Positions 1 through 12,081 of a DNA stretch of 64,000 nucleotides are shown here, piece by piece; positions within the stretch are counted from its first letter, which is position 1, and every line of letters begins with the position of its first letter. The notes under the pieces were generated by a model that worked only from the letters and a program-made list of their open reading frames with translations, was not told the DNA's origin and did not search any database. The stretch comes from Arcuatula senhousia (Eukaryota; Mollusca; Bivalvia; Mytilida; Mytilidae): contig OZ020307.1 of assembly GCA_963971305.1 (NCBI GenBank), forward strand, positions 16,505,501-16,569,500. Reading direction: 5' to 3'. The position numbers were made by a program, and so were the translations under genes.

Positions 1-1117
1 GTTTTGAATGTGATTTGAAAGGCAAGCACGAAAAATATTGGTATTTTTTCAACATATTAATGTATTCGGGGGACAAAACCCGAGATTCCGATTAGGGTCC
101 GCGTTAAAACTACTCAGTCTAAATCTGTGTCAATGTGACGTCGTGATGCAGGTAAATAAAATATCAATCAATATTGTCGAGATATTTTGATCAAAATAAA
201 CTACTTTTGAGGCAAAATTTGTAGCAAATTTGTTTTTCAATATTCATTTTATTGCATTTTGGTCTAATTGACACCAAAAAATTGGGGGGGTAAAAAAAAT
301 AGTTTGCCGTAGACAATATGCCTTTAATCAACATTTTGATGTTAATTGTGACAAAACACTATTTGAAATTGTTCTTTATATAATGTACTTATTTGCCAAT
401 CAAAAAAGATTTTGTCTAAAACAATGTTACCCTAAACAGACAAATAATTATTTAGTTTTGACCTCATACAGCATGTGTGTTCTATACTGACAACATGGCA
501 TTATTTCATTGTTTTAGACACTTTGTTTACAGACATTTGACTTTTTAAATGTCAAAATTTTTATTACCTCTCTTGTAGGTTTCGAATTTCGGCTGCTGTC
601 ATGAATGCTGATAACCTCATATTTAAATAAATTTATAGCAGTGTTAGAAAGAGCATACTGATGTGTTTTTATTCAAACACCAGAATTTGATTGCCTTTTA
701 CTTCATCACTCTTTATCCGTCATCTTCGGATAAAACAATTTGATGATTCAAGCAAAACCAATTTATATATTATTTAAATAAATCATTAAAAATTAAAGAT
801 TTTAAAATTTGGAACTTGGAACTTGAAACTTGGAACGTGGTTTAGGGACTCCCGTCTGAAGCACCTGTTAAATTTCTCACTTAATTTTAGATTATTTGTC
901 TGATGTGGTTTCGGTTGTTTGTTGATTTAGTATTTTTCCAACAATACTATTTTACTTATACTTTCTTGTATTTTTGGTAGTTCTGTCATTTTAGGACCAG
1001 CTTAAATGGTACTTTATATCTTTGTTGAGCTTTCAAAGAGGTCAATCTTCTGACAGATTTCCGTAAACAAGCAAAACATTGAATTTGATTAAGTTTTTAA
1101 ATAAAATAATGTATGAC
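1..1117. other. AT-rich stretch, no gene seen
   Basis: No exon-like reading frame, RNA gene or clear repeat was recognised. The sequence is AT-rich with short homopolymer runs, typical of intergenic or intronic DNA in the rest of the window. Confidence 0.5.
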
Positions 1118-1970
1118 TTATATTGTGTTGCCTGACTTGATTTTTTTTCAATGAAATAATCCAATAAAAAAGATGGACAATATATAAACCCTCAAAAAAT
1201 TAATTAAAAGTTAAAGGTCTTTTTTATCTATCAATGTTGTGATTCAAAGTACAAAGACAATAGATAGGACCATTTGCAAAATTAAACAAACGTTCAGACC
1301 ATTAAGGTTATTTATAATGAATAGGATAAATACTGAACTTTAATATATAGCCACAAGTAAGGCATTATATGTTGTAACCCCTACAGTGCCAGGATTGCCT
1401 AGCATACCAGCGGTTACTGGATATAATGTTCAATTATTTGATTCAGCACCCTATTTATATAGGGTATAAAACACTTAGTATATATCATACAACAGAAAGG
1501 CTTAAGTCCGAAAGACAAGAAACTATATCAAAGTCAAATATACATGTGTAAAAAATAATAAATCTACTACACAGGACAATTTGAAAAGATGACACAGTGC
1601 TTATCTATTTAAAAAAAAAGTAAATTGAAAGTCAATAAAAGAAAATTTGAGTGAAAATTATTCGTTGGTGTTGATATTTTTAATATATCACTGCTACCGA
1701 GACTATTACAAAGCAACCATCTTTAACATGTGAAGTGCACTGCGCCACGCTGGATTTATGCAAGTTTGATGGCAATTTCTCCTTGTGTGTTTTAAAAAGG
1801 TGTTTTTGTATGGTAATTTTGACCTCTTGCTGTCACCCCTGGCAATATACATGTATTATGGACTATTGCCTACTTGAGCAGTTAATGCATGAAGCTGTAT
1901 ATAGTATTCATAAAACATTAAGTGCTGAGAATCCGACTGATGTGATATAAATAATGTTTTCTTAATCTTT
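1118..1970 (+). repeat. Old ~850-bp tandem duplication, copy A (uninterrupted)
   Basis: This block is repeated, diverged, at 2110-3930. Landmarks in the same order in both are 'gaaataatccaataaaaaa', 'catttgcaaaattaaacaaa', 'gtaacccctacagtgc', 'tatacatgt...aaaataata' and 'catcactgctac'. Copy A lacks the two insertions found in copy B and so acts as the empty site for both. No coding function is seen. Confidence 0.75.
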
Positions 1971-2027
1971 TATATACACCCATGTTCATCTAACATATAA
2001 CACGATTGACCCACCACTATTTCTTTA

Positions 2028-2109
2028 ATTCCTGTACAGTAAGCAAATAAAATGTCTGGCTAACATTGATTCCTGTACAGTAAGCAAATAAAATGTCTGG
2101 CTAACATTG
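2028..2109 (+). repeat. Perfect 2 x 41-bp tandem repeat
   Basis: Two identical 41-bp units, 2028-2068 and 2069-2109, each running from 'attcctgtacag' to 'ggctaacattg'. They lie at the junction between the two copies of the larger duplication. The identity implies a recent duplication. Confidence 0.9.
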
Positions 2110-2365
2110 TTTGCCCCGACTTGGTAAGTTTTGTTTTAGATGAAATAATCCAATAAAAAACCATGGACAATATGAACTCTCATAAAATTGATTAAAAAAT
2201 AAATAAAAGTTAAAGGTATTTTTTTTATCTACAAATGTTGCAAAAAGTTTAGATTTAAAGTATATAGATAATAGGATCATTTGCAAAATTAAACAAACGT
2301 ACGGACCAATTCGGTTATTTTACACTGAATAGTATAAACACTGAACTAGAGCGTTCAGCTAGGGC

Positions 2366-2559
2366 GTCTTCCAGAATTCCGACCAGTACCTCCCCGTGGT
2401 GGAAGACGGGCCCTGCTCCAGCGATAACAAAGGATACTCTGGAGCAGCTAACACTGGCGGTGGTGTGACTTGGGCTGGACGACCCATGGCACATAGCGAG
2501 TCTAATAGTCGACGCAGAGGGGCTTTCCCCTAGTCGCGACTATAAATACCCATCTGAAA
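2366..2559 (-). mobile_element. 194-bp retroelement-like insertion with 12-bp target-site duplication
   Basis: The segment is flanked by the exact 12-bp direct repeat 'ttcagctagggc' (2354-2365 and 2560-2571), which is absent from copy A of the surrounding duplication. Its sequence matches, in inverse orientation, the stretch 17925-18118 inside the inverted-repeat structure described below; both hold 'tagtcgcgactataaatacc' or its complement. A variable-length target duplication with no terminal inverted repeats suggests target-primed retrotransposition. The parent element is not identified. Confidence 0.7.
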
Positions 2560-2756
2560 TTCAGCTAGGGCAGCATGAAACACACATTGTATGTTGTAAC
2601 CCCTACAGTGCATGGAATTCCAAGCCTACCAGCGGTTATAGGGTACAATGTTCAGATATTTATTGAATTGTCCTATTGATATATAGGGTCTACGTATATA
2701 TGTCATAAATGAAGACCAGAAAGATACAAGCCTGTAGGACAACAAACGATATCAAA

Positions 2757-3472
2757 CAAGATTGCTACACGTAGCCAATGTCCCCCGCCGCGGCATTAAA
2801 GTTGAAAATCAACTTAATTTAAAAAAAAATTAAATGCCTTTGCGATATGAATACCTACATATCATGACAAACAATCAAACAAAATCTGAGTTCACAAAGT
2901 GTTCCTAAAATGAACAAAGTCGATAAAGTCCCATAACTCCTATTAAATTTGTCAAATCAAAATGGTGGTGCAATATGATCAACTACAGATCATGGCAAAA
3001 AATCCTACAAAATTTAATCAAAATCCGTTGAGCAGTCTCAGAGGAGTTGCGCTCACAAAGTGTTACTATGACATAAAATGAACAAAGTCGATAAAGTCCC
3101 AAAACTCCTTTAAAATTTGTCAAATCAAAATGGCGGTACAATATGATCAACTACATAGCATTGCAAACAATCCTACAAAGTTTCATCAAATTCTGTTTAG
3201 CGGTCTCAGAGGAGTTGCGCTCACAAAGTGTTCCTATGACATAAAATGAACAAAGTCGATAAAGTCCCATAACAACTATAAAAGTTGTCGAATCAAAACG
3301 GCGGTACGATATGATCAACTAAATATCACGACAAACAATCCTACTAAGTTTCATCAAAATTTGTTGAGCGGTCCCAGAGGAGTTGCGCTCACAAAAGTGT
3401 GACGGACGCACGGACGGACGGACGGACGAAGACCATTACTAGGTCCCTCCGTCGCGTTGCGGCGGGGGACAA
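2757..3472 (-). mobile_element. Helentron-like non-autonomous element, 168-bp internal units
   Basis: Read on the minus strand, a 5' hairpin (GTCCCCCGCCGC pairing with GCGACGGAGGGAC) is followed by about three tandem units of 168 bp; 'gaggagttgcgctcacaaa' begins at 3041, 3209 and 3377. Then come the inverse of the 5' arm (GCGGCGGGGGACA) and a second short hairpin (GCTAC-GT-GTAGC), ending CTTG before T. Comparison with the uninterrupted copy A (1540 region) shows that the second hairpin and tail belong to the inserted DNA. A 'cggacgga' run lies beside the 5' hairpin. No coding capacity. Confidence 0.7.
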
Positions 3473-3930
3473 TTAAAATATACATGTATGCATTAAAAAT
3501 AATAAGACTGCTATAAGACAATTGGAAAAGATGCAGTGCTTAATTAATTTTTTATTTACCTTTTAAAAATATGTGAATTGATAGTCAATAAAATATATGA
3601 TTTGTGAGAAAATTATTTGTTTGTGTTGCTATTTTCAATACATCACTGCTACACATGCTACAGGAACCATCTTAAACACGTGAAGTCCACTGCTCCAAGC
3701 TGGATGACATCGATATTTTGAAGGCGAATTCTTCTTGGGAGTTTTCTTCTAATATAGTATAAGGCAACCTCCCACCGACACCTCTGGCAATATATTATAG
3801 CCTCTTGCCTATTTATGCAGTTTATGCAATGGGCTGTTTGTAATTATATTTAGCTTAAAATGCTGAAAACTCAAGTGACATGTGATATAAATAATGTTTT
3901 CTGAATCTTTTATAATAATACTCTATTTGC

Positions 3931-5129
3931 AAAACATATAAAAACCTAGCTTACTGGTTCAACAAATCCAAAACAATTACAAACAAATAGCATATAGTGA
4001 TTTATTACAAAGATAAATGCTTTTACATATGTGAAAAAAAGAAAACAAATGGTGATATGAAAATTACTTGAACAGTAAAGACCTCGTGTACATGGTGTAG
4101 TTTTATACATTCATGTTGATCTAACTTAAAACTCAATTGACCCACCATTATTTTGGCACCATGTATTTTACAGAGTGGAGTCTTGGAGTGGAGTTGTAGA
4201 GTGGAGTCTGGAAATAGTAGACCCACTTGTCACATTAATTTAGACTGCTAGCTGTTTTCCATTGTGGATTTTTATATTACCTATGATTTATGTAGGTTAT
4301 GTCAACTTATACCACATCTTATTATTGAGTATGCACAAACCCAATGTTTACTTTTAAAGGTCAAAACCTTTAAGTTATCATATGTAGACATTTTGCTAAA
4401 TGAAAACTTTTGTAGGACTTCTTGAGCAAGCAAGCAACAGCGTTTCGCTATCTACAACAATTTTCATTCTATAGACTAGAATATCTTCACGACGACATCA
4501 TGCCCCGTCTCATAAGGCGTTCGTATTTCTGCAATCAATGAACCATGAGGAGGATGCCAGGGTACAATTTCATGATGATTTTTGTTTGCTCATTTCATGA
4601 TGCAATGTGTATAAAGTTAGGTGACTTCAATGACTCAATGAAGACTTTGCACTTTGCAGAGCTTTTTAATCTCAACATTTAGGAATGCAACATGTTATCT
4701 CTATCTGCAATATTTGTTATTATTCAAGGCAAAAATCATAGCACAAATTTATATAGCCCCTAAACGAAGTCTTCCGAAAACTTTGAATTTTTACCCAAAG
4801 GAGACTTTGTAGAGCCTCATCATCATGAGTTGAACTTTAAGGCAATAGCTTTTCTCTTTCTGAAATAATAGAGTCCGTCCTATAAGACACAAAAATGCTA
4901 TTTTTACCCGCTATAATGAGCCTTAAACCCTTTATGGGGTCATCTGACAAACTTATAGAGACTTTCATATAGATTTTGATTGTGAAGGTCCTATACTATA
5001 AGATCAATCAGTTTGGTTTTATGTTAGTTTTTGATTTACCTTTAAGTCTTTAAATATGGTTTTACCATGCTTCCATGTTCGTTTCGGAATAAAAAATTCT
5101 AACAATCGTTTTGTTTTGCTTGCAAAAAC
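3931..5129. other. No gene recognised
   Basis: AT-rich sequence without a supported gene. A short, somewhat GC-richer patch at 4415-4560 could hide a small exon, but no convincing frame plus splice sites was found. Confidence 0.4.
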
Positions 5130-6010
5130 GATGACCCCCCGTTTCCTCCAAAAGTTCAAAGGTCCATAAATTCCACAAAAAATTGAGGATCAAAATGTCT
5201 AAACAAACAAAATATGGTGTCCTTCCAACATACCAAGTTTCGTTGCATTATTTTATTTTTAGTAGATTCTGAGGAGTTGCACTGACAAGGTGATAAGAGA
5301 GTACGGTTTTTGAGAAAAGCTTGACGGAAATATTCAAGTTGATTTTCATAGATTTTCTTATCAGCCTAGTCCCAAACAGGAAGTAGATGCCCGACAGACC
5401 CGAAAGTGGCTTAGGCAATACAGTTTGCCATACTGAACAATCCTACCAAGTTTCAAATCATTCTCATGTACGGTTTCTAAGAAAAGCTTGACAGAAATGT
5501 TCAAGATGATTTTCATATCGGCCTAGTCCCAAACAGGAAGTAGATGTCCGACAGACCTGAAACTCGCTTAGGACGTATAGTTTTGTCATACTGAACCATC
5601 CTACCAAGTTTAAAATCATTCCCATGTATGGGTTCTGAGAAAACCTTGACGGACGGATATGGGTAAAACTTAATCCCCCCCCCCGACATGTGGTCGCAGG
5701 GGCATAAAAATTGAAGATCAAGATTTTCTGGTCATATGCACAACTATATATAGTGTCCTTCCTATATACCAAGGTTCGTTGAATTCGGTTCTGTTGTTTC
5801 AGAGGAGTTGCACTGACAAGATGATACATGAGAATTTTCAGCTTATTTCTAAGTTCAAAGGGTGGAAACTCCCACAAAAATTTAAGAATAACATTTCCTG
5901 GTAACAAGCACAACTGCATATGGTGTCCTGCCTATATACCAAGTTTTGTTGAATTCTGTTCAGTAGTTTCAAATGAGTTGTCCTGATAAACTAAAGCGGG
6001 GGTAGACATA
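5130..6010 (-). mobile_element. Degenerate, inverted copy of the 171-bp-unit element
   Basis: On the minus strand this is a worn relative of the element at 56471-57445. 'gaggagttgcactgacaag' begins at 5271 and 5802, and phrases such as 'ggtgtccttcctatatacca' mirror the tandem units there. The expected 5' hairpin near 6000-6030 is only partly preserved ('gcgggggtagacata' without a clear partner arm). Old and probably immobile. Confidence 0.7.
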
Positions 6011-7006
6011 ATAACTCTACCTACAAGACTGAGATGAATTCAAACTTTTTAGATCAGGGTTTAAGTTGTTTGAGACACAGCCAGTCCTCAATATTTTTTG
6101 CTACACACTTAGTTTGTAAGTCATTTCTATAATGTCCAAGAACTTGTAGTTGACCTTTTTTTCACCCATGTTTTGTTTGATTGCTTATCTTTTCTATTTT
6201 TTCTCTCTCTTGTGTTTACATTAGTTAGTGCTTTTGGCTTTAATTTCTTTTTCAGCAATGAAGAATGTGCATTTTTTTTAACTTGTTTTGAAGTTTTTAA
6301 ATATAATATTTATGAAAGGACTACAAATCAGTTTAACTCAACTTTTTTTTTTAAAATGTTTTATTGATAGCAAATATCACAATATGCTTTAAGTGCTTAC
6401 ACAAAGAGAAAAAAGATAACAAATATAAAAAATAGAGATATGATAACAATAACAAGGTAAGTGACACAATAATACCACAGAAAACAATCTTAAATATAAA
6501 AAAGTCCAAAAAAAATATAAATTACTAGAAGTCATGCTTTTCTAAAATACTTCTGGTAAAAAGAAGAATTGAAATGTTTTAATATAACTTTCCGTACATT
6601 ATGTATCAACAAATTTTTATATTTGTAAAATCATACCAAGATCTACCAATTAAATTGAATAAATAAATAACTCTTAAAGACAAGAAAGGGCAATAACTTC
6701 ATTGACAAAATGAGATTCTTGTTTTACATCCTATAAATTTATATCTAAGCAGGCAAAACATCATTTCATGATGGTGCTAAAAATATTAGTTAAATTCATT
6801 AGAAATGAATATTGAATATTCACAACTTGTTTAACAAACAAACAACACGTACATGTAAAAAGAGTGCATTTATGCTATACATGTGTTTAACAAATATTGC
6901 AGAAAACACTTATAATACTGATGAATATTAAAATACGATAAAAAAACACTTTGTGCTTAAAAATATACCCTATGACCTAATGTGGGCAAGGTATAAAAAA
7001 GTAAGT
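6011..7006. other. 3' flank of the minus-strand gene, no other gene seen
   Basis: AT-rich DNA after the last recognised exon of the minus-strand gene. It may include that gene's 3' UTR. Nothing else is supported. Confidence 0.4.
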
Positions 7007-7205
7007 TTAAGATCTGGGTGAAATAAAGCGAACTTGTTGTAAATCATTAATTGTAAGTTGTCCCTTTCCAGCCAATGGTGTACATTGTCCTATCCCATAC
7101 AGCTCTCGCTTCAGGTCACACCAAGTACTTGGTAAAATAGGGCCGTTACGACTGTGGTCATATTGTTTTCTATCCCTTGAAGTTCCTAGCCAATGGTAAT
7201 TTGTC
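7007..7205 (-). CDS. Unrecognised minus-strand gene, probable last exon (66 codons incl. stop)
   Basis: An open frame with no Met. It begins after a good acceptor (TTCTAG, exon base 1 at 7205) and ends at TAA (7007-7009). The peptide starts TNYHWLGTSRDRK, continues through GPILPSTWCDLKREL and KGQLTINDL, and ends FISPRS. Its even composition (W, Y, P, G, D, charged residues) is unlike the low-complexity frames around it, which supports real coding. The exon enters in a phase needing two bases from upstream, and no upstream exon with that exit phase was found. It could therefore follow an undetected exon or belong to another transcript. The family is not recognised. Confidence 0.6.
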
Positions 7206-7508
7206 CTAGAATTTATAATTTTTTCTATGAATTACAATTCTTAAAGCACACATCTAAATTTAAAGTTATAGGTATCTTAATATGAATAAAAAGAAAATAT
7301 TCAAAAAAATTCCTAATCATGTTAATTGTTATGCCTAACTGTTTACCTACCTATGTTATAAAATTAATATTTTTTTATAAAAGATAACTAGCCATTCAAT
7401 TTATACTAAGCTGAACACAATCAATATATGCAATGCTAACCGATAACAATTTATAAAACTATCAAAAATTTACAAATGAGATAACAGTAGTCAATAAGTT
7501 ATTCCACT

Positions 7509-7653
7509 TCAAACTTTAAAGTGTGGTTTTCTAGGAGGCAGTTCAGTGTGTTTTAGAGAATGTTCCTTAGGATGTATGAGGGGGTAAACTTTATCCACTG
7601 GATTGTTGTTAATTCTTCTATGATAAATTCTGTGCATCTCGTCATCCATTGAT
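7509..7653 (-). CDS. Unrecognised minus-strand gene, exon or alternative last exon
   Basis: The acceptor 'tttccgttacag' precedes base 7653. The frame reads SMDDEMHRIYHRR..., contains VDKVYPLIHP, and ends PPRKPHFKV then TGA at 7509-7511. A donor-like GTTTGA sits just before the stop (after HFK). The segment VYPLIHP resembles VYKILHP in the exon at 8438-8579, as if the two were duplicated or alternative terminal exons. Basic, His/Pro/Tyr-rich; no named domain recognised. Confidence 0.5.
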
Positions 7654-8437
7654 CTGTAACGGAAATAAGTTTGACATCCCATTAACCAAAGCAATATTAA
7701 AGGGACATAACTCATTATAAATTTCTGATTAAATTGTTAAAGAAAAATCACTCAGAACAAAGTATACGCCATTGGCTGTAAAAATCATTGGGACACCCCC
7801 CCCAAAGTTATTTTTTCATCAACAAAAAAGAAATTGAAATACTGATGTGGCATTATGACTAGGTGATATGTACATACATTATAAATAGAATGTTGTTAGT
7901 ACAACAAAACAAGAGAAATAAAAACAACTACAGTATAAACAAACCAGTTCTAACAACAAAATTTGCACAATTTGATCATAAAATCTATTACAAAACTATT
8001 CACCAAGCACTATACAGAAATTTGTGAAAAAGGTACCGTAAATGCATTTTAACAGGAAAGAGCAATTTATCCAATTGTCTGACTTTTATGAGACATAACT
8101 TATTCATACTCTTCTGGCAAAAAAAATATATAAACTTGAACATGAAAAAATTTCAATTTCTGTATGGTTCTTGAAAAGGATATCAATTTTTTAATCCACA
8201 ATTTATAGCAAACGATTTTGTGAAAATAATTTATCCACAATCTGTAACCATGTTGCACCCGAAAACCATTATTTGCATAACAAAAGTGTAAATAAATTAC
8301 TAATTATACTATCTAACATAGCACCAAACTGGCAAATTCTTAACAATTGACTGAAATAATACTGAGCACAATAAAATCAACCATGCACTTTAACTTCGTT
8401 TTGTAATAAATAATAAATAACCTAGCAAATAAAAAAA

Positions 8438-8579
8438 TTATTTAAACTCATATGGATGTAGAATTTTATAAACAGAGTCTCTTTCAATTCTCTTTAGTGA
8501 TTCTGGTAAAGGTTTTGGAGTTTTCAAAGCAGGCTTCCGTCCTGTCTTCTTAGCATTATCAATTGGCATTTTGACCTCT
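8438..8579 (-). CDS. Unrecognised minus-strand gene, exon or alternative last exon (ends ...HPYEFK)
   Basis: The exon begins after a TTTTCAG acceptor. Because the sequence reads CAGAGAG, the exact start could be 8579, 8577 or 8575. The frame reads VKMPIDNAKKTGRKPALKT, then LPESLKRIERDSVYKILHP, and stops at TAA 8438-8440. If the exon starts at 8575 it joins in frame to the exon above, ending at 8746. Lysine- and proline-rich, not a recognised domain. Confidence 0.6.
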
Positions 8580-8745
8580 CTGAAAAGGTTGAAGGAAAGT
8601 TAATTGTTTCTCAATCATGGTTTGAAATTTGTATCCCAAAACACCAAAATGTAAAAAACTACAAGACAAGCTATGTGCATGTTTAAAGATCTAGTCCACA
8701 ATACTGCTACTGGAATTAAAAGATGGCACCATTGATCGATTTTAC

Positions 8746-8935
8746 ACGTTCATATTTTTCAGTCATTAAATTAATCCTACGATTATTCCTGTTTTCATCA
8801 CTTGAATAAGCTGAATTATCTTTACAAGGGTAGATAACTGAGTATGCTAAATCGCAATGTGGTGAGTATTGTATTCGATTGCGATATCGAATGTTAAAGC
8901 CGTCTTCGTGTAGTCTGAACTTCTTAATACCTGCC
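8746..8935 (-). CDS. Unrecognised minus-strand gene, internal exon
   Basis: The acceptor 'gcaatttcag' precedes base 8935. The frame reads AGIKKFRLHEDGFNIRY, then HCDLAYSVIYPCK, and ends ...LMTEKYER at a possible donor (CGT|GTAAAA, 8746). The frame stays open a little further to 8716. The entry phase needs two bases, whereas the preceding exon, as drawn, ends in phase 0. So one junction is misdrawn or a small exon between 8936 and 10785 was missed. Confidence 0.6.
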
Positions 8936-10785
8936 CTGAAATTGCACAATTACATTATGTTTTGTTGAAGTAACCTAACTATATGAAAATGTTAATAATT
9001 ATTTAAGTTGCATGCTAAAAGGATGCAGTGTGCAAAATTTTGCTAAACTCATAAACAGAATATTAGTAGCATTATTGTGGTCTGGATCTTATAGCTTTGT
9101 TAGGTGTTTAGGGTTGCTAAAATAGAGCTCAGAAAGACAAATAAAGAAAAAAAAATTCTATAGAGCAAAAAAGCAAGATATTGGCTTAAAAAACTTGCAA
9201 TGCTTGAAAAAACATTTGCTTCCTAAAACAAAGCCATTATACAAGGCAATTTCAGGCACAAATAAGAAAATGACAAAACGTTATAACCTGTGAAATGTGA
9301 ACCCTAAATGCAGCCAAGGTACATAATTGCAGTAAATGCATTTTTGCAAAATTAATCACCTGCTTAAAATTTTTCCATCTTTCTTCAACATCAATGATTT
9401 CTAAATTGATTGTAAATGGTATTTTTTTTATTAAATAGCAATTTTTAAATATTGTTATGCTAATAAGTTTAGTTAAAACAAAGATCTAGAGATGTATTGT
9501 TAACTTACATTCCTTGTGTTTTGGCAAAAAAAACCTTACAAGAACTTGAGAGAAAACTAGTATTAACTAGAAATGAATGAAAGAATAACTAGTCCAAAGA
9601 ATATATACCAAAACTTTTAACTTGTTAAAACAAAATGTAATTACTTATAAAAATTATCATGTATTTTTTTTAATGATATTCCCAAACATTTTGAGTTATG
9701 ATCTGTCATGTGAAATACTGAATGGAGATATCATAATGTTGTGCTTTGAAAGTATAACAGTTAGCAAGAAAGATTATCATAGCTGTGCTTCAAATGATTA
9801 AAGCATGTGTGGTTATTAAAATACAAATCCACAAATAAATATTAAAAAAACATCATACAAATTTAAAGTAATACTAAAAATTGTTGATTCACTATGATAT
9901 ACATGTATAAAAAGGCAAAAAAGTTATTTTTAAATACAAATAAATAAGAATGTATTTTTTTAAATATTTGAGTAATACTGGTATTTTACAAAAATAAAAT
10001 TTATAAATCATTCTAAGAGTTTAAAAATAAAACAAAAAAATTGATTGAATACCAGCAGAAGATAACTTGGTAGATATGATAACTTAACCCTTAGTACACT
10101 ACATTTTCAAGAGCGTTACAATCTGGTCCAATTTGCACAATCATCAATAAAAACAGCACTTTGTCTGACCCATTGATTTAAAACTTACATGTTAATAGAA
10201 ACATATAATGAAAAGTATAAATATTTGTAAATACTGTAAATACTTAATTCTAAATTGCATCAAAACTGCTAAATTTAGGATGACATTGATTTTGAAATAT
10301 TGATCTAGGATTCATAATAGTTCAGGATCAGGGCTTCAAAACTAAAATATGTCAATTTTCTTGTGGGTATTCTTGGCAATATGACAAGAATTATGATTGT
10401 GAATGCTCCATATTTTTTTAACAGGACCAGATCATAACCCTCATAGAAATGTAGTGGACTGATGATTTTGTTATTATATCTTGAAGAATTATGCCTTTAA
10501 AAGAATCTCAGTATTTGCTTAATATATGCCTTTGTTACACTTACAGTATTACTTTAATAAAAGCATTTTATTTTGGTGAACAAATGCAAAAACAAATAAG
10601 TTTAAAAAATGCTGTTATATAAAAGCAATTAAAAAAAGTAAATTAGGGCAAATGTGACAATGTATTAAAAAGTGTCAAAAGTATAAAAAAAATTAAAAAA
10701 TCATTTTCCCAGTATGGTCAAGACATCATGCAGATATTTGGGTGAAAATGATACATGAAGCATCTGATGCATGCAATTAACGTAC
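8936..10785. other. Intron of the minus-strand gene, no feature recognised
   Basis: AT-rich DNA with poly-A/T runs. A short exon may be hidden here because the flanking exon phases do not match. No repeat family from elsewhere in the window was recognised. Confidence 0.4.
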
Positions 10786-10939
10786 ATTTTTAACAAATCT
10801 TCCGGGATACATAATACGATAAATTGGATTAACGTGCAGTGGAGCATTCCCCTGATCTGCCATGATTCTATAAATAAAATTGGGGTCATGAACCACATCC
10901 TTGAAAACCACACCCTCTTGACTACACTTTGGATCTTTT
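10786..10939 (-). CDS. Unrecognised minus-strand gene, exon 3
   Basis: The acceptor (poly-T then TTTTAG) precedes base 10939 and a strong donor (AAT|GTACGT) follows 10786. Joined to the exon at 11999-12081 it completes a split Arg codon (AG|A), and the frame is open throughout. It reads KDPKCSQEGVVFKDVVHDP, NFIYRIMADQGN, then VNPIYRIMYPGRFVKN. The repeated IYRIM element is notable. An overlapping frame on the same strand is a shadow. Confidence 0.75.
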
Positions 10940-11998
10940 CTAAAAAATGATAATAAAACAATATACATTGTATTTCTATCGATCATTACATATTTTCCTA
11001 TTAAAACAATTCATTTCATTTTTGAACAAAGGAAAAAGATTAACTTGCATGTATATTTGAATAATGATTTCTATCCAAGCCATTTTTACAATACACTAAA
11101 AAAACTTTTTAATTCATCAATTATAAGTAAAATATCAGTTTAATTATTGCGTGTAACAATCTTTCAACTGTTTTACCGTATACATTTAAAGTTTAATTGA
11201 AAGGGAATACCCTGCCTCTTGAAGTAAATAAATTTGTTCTTATAAAATCAAGTATTCCAAAACAGATTTATTTAGTTATTAAATTTTTGTCTCCAATAAC
11301 AAGTAAATGTGAATTAAAACACAACAGTTCATGCAGTTCAAAATGAAAACAAAAAACAGCATGCTTAAAATTTATTAAGAGCAATCATACAATTAAGAAA
11401 ATTGCATTTCATGTGTTAAATTTACATTTTTTCAACAAAATGCAACTCATCATTTTTTTCATCTGATATTGGCTGCTATTGGCCTATTTGCATTGGCAAA
11501 AACAAATTAATGTTGTTTTTTTTTTATTTATTTCTAAGTGAAATTATATATACATGTATTGGTACACTTATTCCAAATCTCATTATCTTCTATCCAATAC
11601 AGATACATTATTAGAATACATTGGGATTGCCTAGACACATGTATGCTGCTAAACATTTATTTCTTGAAACAAACTATTAAATATAATATTTGTCAACTGT
11701 GTGGTGTCTTCAAAATGCATCATTAATGCAAGTTTTTATCTTTGAAAGTGCATGTCTACATATACATGTAGATGTAGTACATTTGTACTTTATAATGTTT
11801 TCTATACTGGTTACTAAAGTTCATTTAATTCTTTATCCTTCTTTTCTTTCAAACTTGTGCCTAAAGTGCACAAAGATTAAAGCCAAACAATATGTAAATT
11901 AATATCCCATTTTCCTTTTAAATGTTGGCTGTATAACAGAAGATTGTTTGTTTTTTCTTTAAACAAAAATAATACCCATCAAAGTTTGAAGTAATTAC

Positions 11999-12081
11999 CT
12001 ATTCTGTTCAAAGTGTCCAGGACCGGAATACAATACTGCATCTTTTGAACATGAATCACCAAAATCTTGAGCTTCTTTACC
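11999..12081 (-). CDS. Unrecognised minus-strand gene, exon 2
   Basis: An 83-bp exon with a clean polypyrimidine acceptor (TCTTTCTTTTTAG) and the donor AG|GTAATT. The frame reads GKEAQDFGDSCSKDAVLYS then GPGHFEQN plus a split Arg. It joins exon 1 in phase 0 and exon 3 in phase 2, which makes the first three exons the most secure part of this model. Confidence 0.75.

Larger units (their letters stand above)
2110..3930 (+). repeat. Tandem duplication, copy B, interrupted by two insertions
   Basis: Homologous to 1118-1970 but split by an insertion at 2366-2559 and another at about 2757-3472. Outside the insertions the order of landmarks is unchanged, so both insertions came after the duplication. 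No gene is seen. Confidence 0.75.

Noticed and set aside
4400..4560. Possible small exon (RLEYLHDDIMPRLIRRSYF)
   Set aside because: There is an AG before it and an open stretch, but no partner exon, no family resemblance and an early stop. Support was too weak to list as a gene.
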